A stretch of 64,000 nucleotides of DNA from Guillardia theta CCMP2712 (taxonomy: Eukaryota > Cryptophyceae > Pyrenomonadales > Geminigeraceae). The DNA is taken from NCBI RefSeq assembly GCF_000315625.1, contig NW_005434668.1:505808-569807 (forward strand), written 5' to 3'. Shown one piece after another: positions 32,139-42,315 of this stretch. The translations under genes and the position numbers were made by a program. Below the pieces are notes generated by a model that was given only the letters and a program-made list of their open reading frames with translations, was not told where the DNA came from and did not search any database. Within the stretch, counting starts at the first letter, position 1; every line of letters begins with the position of its first letter.

Positions 32139-34346
32139 CGTTCTTTCTCAATGACCCTCGCAGCCTGATAGAGGAAAGAGGAGACAAGTGCCAGCCTTTG
32201 TGTTCTTGGTAATAAAAACAAGAAGACGCAAGGAGACGGACCTCAGCTCCTCTTTTTCTCCACCTTCTCTTCGCTGGTTCCAAGCCTGGCTGCCATTTTG
32301 TCTCTCTCTCTTTCTACCCTTACCCCTACCCCTAACTCTTCCACTACCCCTTCTCTCTGTCCACCCCACCCACCTCTTAGGGTCATGGTCCCCCTCCTTG
32401 CCTTGGGTAGGATACCCCTCCAACTGTACTCTAGCCCACTCCAAACCAATTCCAGTCACCCTACCCCTGATAGTGGCTGGTCTTAAACGGGTGGTATTCT
32501 TATCGAGAGGGTGACATGGTTCACTCCGGGTTCTCTGAGGGAAAGGAACCCATAGGGGTGGGATCAAGCGATCTCTTGAGGGTGGGGGTAGGATTAAGCA
32601 AGCAGTATCTGGGGTGGGTAACGATTATGCGTATGAAGAGGAGGGGTGGGGTTAGGAATATGAGGGGTCCGATGATGGGGTAGTGAAAGATTTGTTCTTA
32701 ACGAAATTGGGTAGGGTGTCTTGTTGATTGACAGTTGGGGGTAGGGTGATCCTTCGTTGCACCTGGTAAGACCTGGTCCTAGAAAGAAGGCTATAGGAAG
32801 GAATAGACAGATAGAACTTCCCTCAGTCCGTTGATTGTACCGTCGCACCGGAAGCACCACTGACCGGACGGCCCGCCGGCGCCCGGTCGTGGGCGGGCCC
32901 GGCCATTGAACTCAGAGTAAATTCCGACTCGGATGATCGCCGGCCGCCCCCCGAGCCTCAGCTAAGCAGGCCTGGCTTGCCAAGCACGCTCAGGGCACTG
33001 GGCCGGATTCGACCGTGAGTGACTGTGCACTGCCGCGCCTCGGGCCGCCAGGGCCCGGCGCTACGGCGGCGGGCCGTGGCGGCCCGCAGCTCAGGCTCCG
33101 ACCCGGAGTGGCCAGCAGAACTTGGAATGCATGGCCGGGCCGCCGGAGGCTCGCCCCGGCAGATTGTTTCTAGTCCGCCGGGTAGGGTAGTGACCCCTAC
33201 CTCCATGATTCATGGTGGAACTCACAAGAGGCATCCAGAGAGGGTGGGGGTAATGACCCCTGTAGGCTTTTTTGACTTTTCAAACCGCAGCACATGGTCT
33301 CTAAACCCCTCCCAGCACCTGTATTTCAAGGGGTAGGGGTCATGACCCATTGGTATCACTTTGTTGAGTAAAATTTGTACTCTGATGACGCTGCGTGCCG
33401 CTCCTTCAATGGGCCCGGAGGAGGAAGGGGAGGCAGTGGAGAAAGTGGAGGCAGGGGAGATGAGGAAGGTCAGGAGGGGCAGCATATGGAGCAAGAAGAG
33501 AACCATAGCAAGCACTAGAATCAAGGGGGGAGGGAGATGGAGATAGAAGAGCAGGAGGATATGGTGGAGACGAATAGTAGTATCACTAGCTGCAGCTGAG
33601 CAAGGTTTTCGGGGAATGATTTTGAGCACTGCTGATATTCTGGGGAAGGATTGGTGACGTTTTTTCATGTTGAAGAGTGAGTGTTCTGATGGCGCATGTG
33701 CATGAATGTCGGAGTATCTAGAGGAGAGGAACTACAAATGGAAGCAGGGACAGGCCCACATGGATCAGTCTGGGCAATGAAGGGGGAAAGAAGCGGTGAG
33801 GGGCGTGAGAGGGGAAAATCGATTTGAAAGGAGCTGAATGAAGGACAAGCGGAGGAACTTGAGGATTGATCAGTGAAATAGCTTGTGTATATGATAGGGC
33901 GGACCGACAGGGGAGCCTTGTGACTGAAGAGAAATATACCCGTCGTTCTATCTCTAGTGTCCTGACGAGCTTTCTTGTTCTGCTCTGCTTTTTCTGTAGA
34001 GTTGTGCTTACGAGTTTGATATGGATATTCTTGCCCCGGTTGTGTTGGTAGGCATGTCTCATTTAGAGTGCTAGCATTGATGCAACAACCTTCTGCTTTT
34101 GATCTTGTTAACTCAGGATAACTTTGTGAGTGCGTGTTTTCTTGCTCTACACAACGGTCCTTGTTCTTTAATGCTTCAATCTTCGATTCCCTTTGAACGT
34201 CCATAACCTGATTCGATGCAAAAGAAGTGCGTAATTGACATGGAAGTAAAGCACCTGGCAGGTTCTTTTCACCAACAAAACAGACCAGGAATAATCATGA
34301 GTACTGAATAGTGAGTAATTCTCCTCTGTTATAGTTTGCGCCTTCC
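32139..34346. other. Intergenic region: telomere-like motifs, GC-rich island, no convincing gene
   Basis: From about 32310 the plus strand carries ccttacccctacccctaac-like sequence, then the GGGTAGG complement from 32540 to 32760. A distinct GC-rich island at about 32850-33180 follows, then more ggggtagggg to about 33350. From 33400 to 34346 ordinary sequence with short ORFs but no family resemblance leads to the Rab1 start. Confidence 0.6.
32850..33182. other. GC-rich island with several perfect hairpins
   Basis: Composition jumps well above the neighbours. Stems visible by eye: GGCCCGCC...GGCGGGCC around 32877-32905, CGGGCC-5-GGCCCG near 33040, GCGGGCC-5-GGCCCGC near 33070, and GCCGGG...CCCGGC near 33130-33160. 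I could not match it to tRNA, rRNA, U3, SRP or RNase P RNA. It could be a structured non-coding RNA or inserted foreign DNA. Confidence 0.5.
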
Positions 34347-35121
34347 ATGTCTTCAATGGCTATTCGCATGCTAACTATCAACAACAGCGATTACTTGTTC
34401 AAGCTTTTGCTCATTGGAGACTCTGGTGTTGGAAAGTCTTGCCTCCTCTTGCGTTTTGCCGACGACACCTACACTGAGAGCTACATCAGCACCATCGGCG
34501 TTGACTTTGTGAGCATGTTCTTCTTCCTTCTTCCTCGTTCTTACTCCAATGTCAGAAAATCAGAACCCTTGAGCTCGACGGGAAGACGATCAAGCTGCAA
34601 ATCTGGGATACGGCTGGTCAGGAGCGCTTTCGCACCATCACCTCCTCCTACTACCGAGGAGCGCACGGGATCATTGTTGTGTATGACGTGACCGATCAAG
34701 AATCGTTCAACAACGTCAAGCAGTGGATGAATGAGATCGATCGCTATGCCAACGACAAGGTCAACAAGATGTTGGTCGGCAACAAGTGCGACCTCACCGC
34801 GAAGAAGGTGATGCCTAAGGCTTCTGCGGGATCACCAGGGCTGACAGTGCCTGCAGGTCGTCGACTACAACACAGCTAAGGAGTTTGCTGACCAGCTTGG
34901 CATCCCCTTCTTGGAGACCTCGGCAAAGGACTCTACCAACGTCGAGCAAGCTTTCATCACCATGGCGGCTGAGATCAAGGCTCGTATGGCTCAGGCACCT
35001 GCACCCAAGAGCGGCGGCCAGTCCATCCAGGTGACGAGCTTCTTGTGTGTGCTGTGAGGGGCTAAGACCTTGGCAGGTTGGAGCAGGTGCTGCAGTGGGG
35101 GAGAAGAAGGGCTGCTGTTAA
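34347..35121 (+). CDS. RAB1: Rab1/Ypt1-type small GTPase
   Basis: Rab1 controls ER-to-Golgi transport. Exons 34347-34508, 34556-34807, 34857-35030 and 35077-35121 join in phase. The product has G1 GDSGVGKS, switch [20 protein letters not shown], switch [22 protein letters not shown]4 NKCDL and G5 ETSAK. The C-terminus ends GEKKGCC, a Rab geranylgeranylation site. [17 protein letters not shown] is the Rab1/Ypt1 beginning. A second ATG at 34368 would remove seven residues and gives a more typical length. The last exon encodes only the prenylation tail. Confidence 0.97.
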
Positions 35122-35420
35122 GCGAGGAAGAAGCTCAAGGGGTGCAGAGAAGTTGTACATGGGAAGAGGAGTGGGATGGCTTGCCGTCTCTGTCCATTGT
35201 GATTAATTGATTTTTGATATGTGGAGCGACTTTCCATGCTCGGGTTCACAAGATGAGAGACGCGTGCGGTCTCGGCGTTAAACTTGCAAGATTCATAAAT
35301 CCGATGCGAATTGACGTCGAGAGCTTCTCCTCCGCTGCTTCCTCTCCGCTTGTGGTTTACTCTTCATATTAGGCTTTCAAATCCTTAAGTGTCTGTACGT
35401 CTTCTCACAACTCTCTCTTG

Positions 35421-37604
35421 TTAATAAGAACCTCCGTCGGGATCCACTCCTTGTCGACGAGCTTCTTCCTCGGCCTGCCACAACACGAGTCAAGTCAGAC
35501 CAATCACCTCCCTCATCTCGCACACCTGGCGGATAAGCTTCTGCAGCTGAGCAAAGAGGAACGGACGATGTTCTCCGAAGATTTCTCGAACTCTCTCTAG
35601 GGTTTCGTCGACGCTCTGTTGGCCTGTAGGAGCGTGAGATACCGGCGCCAGGACTCAGTCAACACACCAGCATTGAGACGTTTGATGTTCGCCGAGAACT
35701 CGCGGAACTGCTCGGGCTCGAGAACGCGTTTGACCTGAAGGACCACCAGCATGATCCTTGTCCTTGCTGTTCCTCCTCCTCCTCCTCCTCCTCCTCCTCC
35801 TCCTCCTCCTCCTCCTCCTCCTCCTCCTCCTCCTCCTCCTCGTCCTCACCTGCTGGTAGTAGGTCGCTGCATCCATCGTGATCTCAGGCGCCGCATTCTA
35901 CCACCGCAGAGCATCATGAAGACGGCAAACGAAATTGACATGGTGCTGTCACCTGCGAAGATGCTTGCGGGGTTGACTTGGGCATGGCATTGGCTCCTGC
36001 ATGCGGATACCCTTCGTTCATGATCAGGCATTATTTCCTCATCAACCAGACGATCGACACCTGCATTCCCGCTCGGGTATCCCATACCAGAGGCTCCTAG
36101 ATGCGCTGGTCAGGAGTTGGCGTTGGAACTGCAGGCGAGAAATACCGGGGAAAGCATCCACATTCCCATTGTAGAAGTTCATCGAGGTCGATGGCTTGCT
36201 GTAGGTCGAATCAACCTCTGCAGGGAGACAAGAAGTGCGACGTCACCTCATGAGATCGATCGAGGGGGAAGGGATCGAAGAGCTATTGAACGTCGAGTCC
36301 ATCGGCTGAACAAACATCATTGGAGCCTCGACGGGAATGCCAAGAAAGCTACCGGCAGATTGTCAAGCATGCCTTGGACATTCAGAGTGTCGAGACCAGT
36401 GTCTGCCTACAAAACAATTAAGAACTGAACTGGTTAGAGGAGGAGAAGAGGGAGGAAGGGGTCGGGAGGGGGGGGGGGGGGGGGTAAACCTGCAGCATGT
36501 TGGAGATGTTCTTCTTGAAGCTTTGAAGCTGGAATTTCGAGTCAACTTGAGTTCGTCAACTTCTCAGATCTTCAAACCTGGGAAGCGTGCTTCTTGAGCG
36601 TTGCGATCTGAATGCACGTTAGAAACCCAAAGCAGAGCAAGAAGGCAAAGCAAGCACCTGATTCAAGGCCACGTTTCTTGCTTCCGTCAGCTGTGCGATC
36701 TGAAGAGCGATAAGGACAAGGAAAACTTTCCAGAAGGGGACATTTGTTCCCCCTTGCAACCAACCTCTTGCTGCCGTTCGCTCAATTGCCTCTGAAGCTC
36801 CGAACTGAAGCGCAAATGAGCAAATAAAGTGATAGTTGAGAGTCCGATGCCAGTCACCTCCGTTGGTTCGCCTTGTTCAGCTCCTCTCGGGTCTGCGCCT
36901 CCTGCTGTTTGTGGTGCTGGGCGACTCGTTTCCAGTGCTCCACCTCGCGTGTGAGCTCCTCTGCCATCAAGTCAGGAGACAGGAACCGTGGCAGAACATG
37001 TCTAAACTTGACGAGTCAAATGTGCATGAAATTGTGCTCCTCTTCCTCATTATATGCATGAAACGGTGCTCACAAGGAAATCCTGTGTCAATACATGTCT
37101 CACAGAAACTTGTCTCTAGAACTGACTTGTCTTCTACATGACCTGTTCCTTCCTCCATCTCACACGATGCAACGAGTATTCATCGTATCTTGTCGCTCGT
37201 TTGCATTTTCACTTGCAATCATCTGTGTTGGGGGAAAGAACAGACATCCAAGAATGGAGTTGGTGAGAGGTGAACACATGAGTGCAGGGTGCAAAGGGTT
37301 TAAAGCTAACGTCGAAGATGCTGAGGATCATGAGCAAAGAGAGAATAGATGTGGTTGCGAGAGAAGTTGAAACATGTATCGTCTCATCTCAAGGATCGTG
37401 AGGAGATCATGAAGACGAGATTTTCAACTCAAGAGGATTGAGAGCGAGCTGTCTCCTCCTCCTCCTTCTCCCTTGTGCTCTCTGATGTTGGATGGTTGTT
37501 CTCCTCTCCTCGCTTCCTCTCTCACCTGCTCTTCGTCCGTACGCCTGTTGGACCATCTGCAGCCCAAGCTGCATCTGCCCGTCCGCCGTCGTCTCTCCGT
37601 CCAT
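35421..37604 (-). CDS. Micro-exon coiled-coil protein, family not recognised
   Basis: Many small in-phase exons run down the minus strand. A likely first exon starts at the ATG at 37604 (GETTADGQMQLGLQMVQQAY). Then come EELTREVEHWKRVAQHHKQQ, SSELQRQLSERQQE, IAQLTEARNVALNQ (42 nt), IATLKKHASQ (30 nt), FQLQSFKKNISNMLQ, ADTGLDTLNVQGMLDNLP and APMMFVQPMDSTFNSSSIPS. After these are a Gly/Pro linker GMGYPSGNAGYPHAGANAMP and NAAPEITMDAATYYQQ. Finally come FREFSANIKRLNAG, QQSVDETLERVREIFG, FLFAQLQKLIRQ and AEEEARRQGVDPDGGSY. The first half is coiled coil. The helical C-terminal module vaguely recalls harmonin-N-type domains. The intron 35705-35850 carries the CTC repeat. Coding is convincing from splice phase; one upstream join is unresolved. 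Function unknown. Confidence 0.7.
35769..35840. repeat. CTC trinucleotide repeat
   Basis: About 24 uninterrupted units within an intron of the minus-strand coiled-coil gene; the poly-Arg and poly-Pro ORFs across it are not genes. Confidence 0.95.
36468..36483. repeat. Poly-G run
   Basis: About 16 consecutive G on the plus strand inside an intron of the coiled-coil gene; on the minus strand it forms the polypyrimidine tract upstream of an acceptor. Confidence 0.85.
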
Positions 37605-38347
37605 CTTGCCGCTCCCCTAACTACCCCCACCCCCTATAAATTCCACCACCCCCTTCACCGACTACCACCCTTGTACACCTCCACCCCTGCTCTCTACGTG
37701 GGGGACCTGAATTTCGAGTGGTTACCCCACCCTCTTACATCAGGGTACCCCACGCATGACCTGCACTACCCCCTGGTATATGACCCCACCCTCGCATCAC
37801 CGCCATGAGGGCTGCGGACGTTACATCAAATTCTTTTTTAAGGGGTAGGGGGTAGTGCAAATATGGCAGAGCAGGTGAACAAGTGGGATCAAAAGGTTCC
37901 TTCTAGGGGTAGGGGTCCCGATTGTGAACTATAAATTGGGGGTGGGGTGGAAGAGTAGGGTAGGTGTTGTGCTGAGGACATTTTATGGCGAGCGAAGTGG
38001 GGCTGGGGAGGTAGGCGGGGATAGGAAGGGGGAGGAGGAGGAGAGAAGGAGGAGAGGAGGAGGAGAGGAGGAGAGGAGGAGGAGAGGAGGAGAGGAGGAG
38101 GAGAGGAGGGGGGGGGGGTAGAAGGAGGAGATGAGAGGAGAAGGAAGAAGGAGAGAGGAGAGACAAGATCGGTAAGATTCGAGAAGGTTGGTGGGGGCAT
38201 GTGAGAGGATGGGGAATGTGAAAACGTTCTGGCGCAGAAGAGATGCCAAACGTATGCAGAACCTGAAGGTAGGAGGGGAAGGGATGTTGAGGCGACTGGG
38301 GAGGCTCGATGGGAGATATTTCGCAAGATGTTGTTCTTGTTGGTTGG
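37605..38347. repeat. G-rich and GAGGAG low-complexity intergenic region
   Basis: Positions 37620-37800 show C-rich motifs (acccccaccccc, taccccac) and 37840-37960 their G-rich counterparts (aggggtaggggg). From about 38020 to 38160 a gaggaggagagg tract dominates. No gene recognised. Confidence 0.7.
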
Positions 38348-41027
38348 TTACATCTGAACGGAGACGGGATTGAATGAAAGAATATGCCTGCTTGCCTCGC
38401 CTTGAACGACAAGATCTGCCGCCCTCATGAGAGCGCTTTCCCAGCTCTTCACCCATGCTACGGGACGAAACAGGGTATACTCCGACCTGGCATCTCCGTA
38501 GTTGACGTCGCTGCTGTGCTTTCTTCGCGCCCGGTCGAGGTCTTCGCGGAGCAAGCGGAGTTTTCGAGCCGAACTTGTCAATCGAGTCAAAACCTGCGGC
38601 CATGTAAGTCAGATGGTCGCGCGCTCCCGCCTGTCGCATTCACCTGCTCGTAATCCTCCATGCTCCTCGCAACAGTGGTGCCCAATTGCATTCGTGAGAC
38701 TGAGGCAACTAGCCCAGCAGCTACACGGGCACTGAAGTCCTCCAGCGGGACTGTTACTAGCGGCGTTCCACACCAGAGAGCGTCGACGCCTGTCGTGTGA
38801 GCATTGAAGAGCTGGAGAAGGATGACGTCATAGCTAGCCCTCTATGCCTGAGAGACTCACCGGAGTGTCTACGAAGACGTCTGCCAAGCTCTTGATCTTG
38901 AACTCCAGCTGCCTGGAAACACGCTGAGTCGTTGCGAAGGATTGAGGAGTTAGGAACCGAGGGAAGAAGGTGCTCCATGCGATCCTTGTGACGTCCACGC
39001 CCTTATGTCGTGTCAGCACCGAAGCCGGGGCAAGAGCAAGGTACGTTGTCGGCAGCGAGCAGGGCGACGTTTGGAGGCGGCGTGGGGTCGAATTGCATGA
39101 TCCACAACTTGGCCTTGGGTACTTTCCTCTTCAAAACTTGGCTGAGTACGAGAAGAGGCAAGGGAATAAAAGACACCAGCAGGGTGATCCAGGTCTGCAA
39201 GGTGTCGGGGTCGCACTTGAACAACGTGTTCCACGAGCACATGATGACGTCATCATCCTCAAACCCGCTGAGCGTGTGATTGAAGCTGCAGCAGGTAAGA
39301 GGAGCAGGCCATGGAGGAAGATTTACCCGTCCTTGTCGAAGAAGAAGAGAGCTGACCCCGCCGACCTCAGGGTCTCTCCCAGCCGCTCCCTCCTCACTGA
39401 CACATCGGACTCCTGCTCGAGCTCTAGAGCTTCACGGCGAGAGAAGACATGGTCGTTGAGCATGTACGAGCCTGTCGCGTGCGGAGTCAGAAAGAAGCAG
39501 CACTGACAGCTCAGGACGACCGAGCGTGTAGAGCATGCGCTCCGTGTAGAACTCTGCATACTCAGGAGGCGATACAATTCGATCGGTTGCAACATAATGA
39601 ACGAAATCTGCCCCCATGGAGCCTGGGTAACCATGCCACTGTAGCTGAAAAGGACGCGAGGTTACACATAGTATGCAATTCAGCTCTGTGCTCCTTTTCT
39701 ACCTGCACAGGCGATGGCTCCATGGCAAGTACCTCTGTACATGGCCAAAGCGTCCAGCCCGTCAAGTCTACCAGCACGGCGATCTTAGAGGCACTGATCG
39801 ACTTCGCACTTTCAAACACATCCATCCTATCTTTGCATCAGCAACGTCGCGATGCCTGAGGTACCTCACTTGGTCATGTCATGAAAACTTTCACAATCCG
39901 TTCGAATCTGCTCTTGAGCAGGTGATCCATCCGTCCGACCGGGGAACGTGTGCGTTCCTCTCGCAAAGCAATGGACGTGGAACCTGACATGCCTCTCAGC
40001 GGCTCCCATACACTCCAGCCGAGCACAGACACCTGTGTCGATCGTGCATACCAAACAATCCGCGCACAAAGTTAGCAGTTGTCGTGTTTCCTTGGAAGCC
40101 TGAGCAGGAGAAGTAGCCAACTCTCAAGCGAGAGGACGGGGATAGGCTCATCCCTTCTTCCACGTCGAACTTGGGGAATTTGAAGCCTCGGACCGCCCTG
40201 TAAAGGTGTCACAAAGACGTGTTTGAAACACGTCGGCTACTGACCCCAACACGTTCCTTGACATGTACTGTACATTCTTTAACATATGGAAGGGCTTGAG
40301 CCCATACACGCTGGCCTGCCATGGCATGAACAGTTGATCACCTCGCTCCAGACATTCAACGAACAACTCTCGCAAGTGAGCTGAGTGATTCTTCCAGAAG
40401 CGGAAGTCAGCCGTTTTCTGCGCGAGCGTCAGAGCTGTGACCAAAGGCGTCCTGTGCCTGGGATTGAGCGAGACGGCAGCCGATGTTGCTTCCAGTGCTT
40501 GCCGGTAAAATTGCTGTGCGAGATGAGGTTGGCTTGCAAGGTTGCCGAGGGAGATGAGCGAAGAGCCCTTGTTGTTGTAGGCCTCTAAGAAGTCAGGCTT
40601 CAATTTCGTCGCTGCCTCATGCAGCTTGACCGACAGCTCAAAGAGGTTTCTTGAAGAAACGAAGTTCCCCATGAGGTAATACGAGTCAGCGTCGAGCGTG
40701 CCTCTTCGAATCGCCATGGCGTGATACTCCGCAGCCCTCGCAGCATCCCCGTACATCCGTTCCAAGATTATTCCAATGTGCGAAAATGCACGCGGATCCT
40801 GTGGGCCCAGCCGAGTTGCAGTAAGAAGAGCATCAATAGCCAGCTCTAGAGCCCCCCGATCTCTCAGAAGGATCCCAGCATCAATCCATCGGTCTACTGA
40901 TGTCAAGGACGTAGCGAACTTTGCATCCAATGAGCTGCGTGAGTCTACCAAGTCAGCCAAGTCGTCCTGCAGGAGATCTTGTCACAGCAGAGAGATCCTA
41001 GCCAAACTGTACCTGAGCTAGCGCCAT
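38348..41027 (-). CDS. GT41/OGT-like TPR glycosyltransferase
   Basis: The GT41 family transfers GlcNAc (OGT, SECRET AGENT) or fucose (SPINDLY) to Ser/Thr of nuclear and cytosolic proteins. Exons 41027-41013 (only MALAQ), 40966-40245, 40197-40033, 39992-39870, 39826-39703, 39644-39521 and 39471-39327 join in phase, followed by exons down to 38348. N-terminal TPRs include AIDALLTATRLGPQDPRAFS and LHEAATKLKPDFLEAYNNKG. The catalytic half has LRVGYFSCSGFQGN, IAVLVDLTGWTLWPCTEV, WHGYPGSMGADFVHYVATD, SYMLNDH, NTLFKCDPDTLQTW (the Lys of OGT LYKIDPPTL), LADVFVDTP and HTTGVDALWCGTPLVTVP. The usual GNHP near the first Rossmann loop reads GNTT here, so one conserved His is missing. Donor specificity cannot be read from this. 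The join near 39140 is approximate. Confidence 0.85.
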
Positions 41028-42315
41028 GACCACGACGAGGATTGAGAGCAAGTCTCTTATCTGTAACCCACGGAAACCTCTCATCCTGAGTTCGGATTGC
41101 AGGATCGTACAACAAGAAGGAAGTTCAGTAGTCCTCAGTCTACTGAATCACATGCAAACCATGTTGTCCTACGTCTCTTGCCATTTTCTGTTTGTGGACT
41201 TCTAATGACCATTTCATCCAAATCGCGTCCCAAGACGTGTCGTGAGTATGTCAGGTAAGGGCCCATCAAGTCCGATCAACCCAGTCAGCAGTACATTCGT
41301 GTCCTCCTCCACCTCTCTCGCTCTTCTCCTCGCTCCTCCTCTCCATCCGGCCTGCCAAGCGCTGGCATCTTGTCGGAGAGAAGAGACTGGTACAAACAGT
41401 TATCACTCTCGTTGAATTGTAACGAAGAGTCGTTATATTACCGTTATCCTCTGCTGTCTCTCGCGGACTTGCCAGCTCAGCCCCAGAAAAGAAATTCGAT
41501 CTGGGGTACTGCACAAGCAAAATACTTTGATAAGACCCTATATAAATTCAAAATTGTTATTTCATATAGTTTAGTTACTCAATTACTGATACAATTTTAA
41601 CTAAACTATATGTGATGTGTGAAATTGTAGGACCCCTTCTTCATCATCCTCGTGCGCGTCGCCATGGGGGATGAATGAGGGAGGGGAAGGGATGCAGCTA
41701 CTGCGCTTCTCCTCCTCCTCTTTCGACATCAACACCGACACCAACACCAACATCAACATCAACAACATCAATCTCATTAACCTCGATCAATTCTTTTATC
41801 ATGCTCCATTTTTGTTCTTTGACTCGCCCCCTGTCGTTTGCCTTGTCACCGCTATTCCTTAACAGGCTCTTGACATCTTCAAACATTCTTCTTTTGATAG
41901 CTGATTTACTCCTCTTTGTCTTGTCAGTTTCTTCCTTCTGCCTACGTGATATATCCCGTATTCATTCTCTCTACTCCCCTTTGCTGTTCATCAACTTGGA
42001 CGATCCTGTATGGGATTTCTAGTACATGTGTTTGAACGTATTCTTGTTGTTGAATTGATACTTTCACGTCATCTCTCTGTGCCAAACTTCTACAAATGTG
42101 ATTCTGCTGGAAGAGCTGTAAATTTCACACGAGTGCATTTCGTAAAGAGTCATGCTGATGTTGAACTTGACGTTATCGTGAATGTTTGAAAAGCCATGAT
42201 GGATGACATTTCTTACGCGTTACGACAGGTTGAGTGTGACGCCTTGTCCTGTGACCAGCTGGTGGTATCGAGCAGCTGGAATTAGTGGAGTTTCAACTTC
42301 ACTGATCTCGTTGAA
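41028..42315. other. Intergenic region upstream of COPA and the OGT-like gene
   Basis: No gene recognised. A run of imperfect accaac/atcaac repeats lies at about 41728-41770. The rest is ordinary AT-leaning sequence; promoters for the two divergent genes should be here. Confidence 0.5.

Noticed and set aside
33000..33035. Possible tRNA T-arm in the GC-rich island
   Set aside because: The loop is one base short and the stem is only 3 bp; no acceptor, D or anticodon arms could be fitted.
35655..35876. Poly-Arg ORF
   Set aside because: Reads through the CTC repeat intron; the flanking exons belong to the coiled-coil gene.
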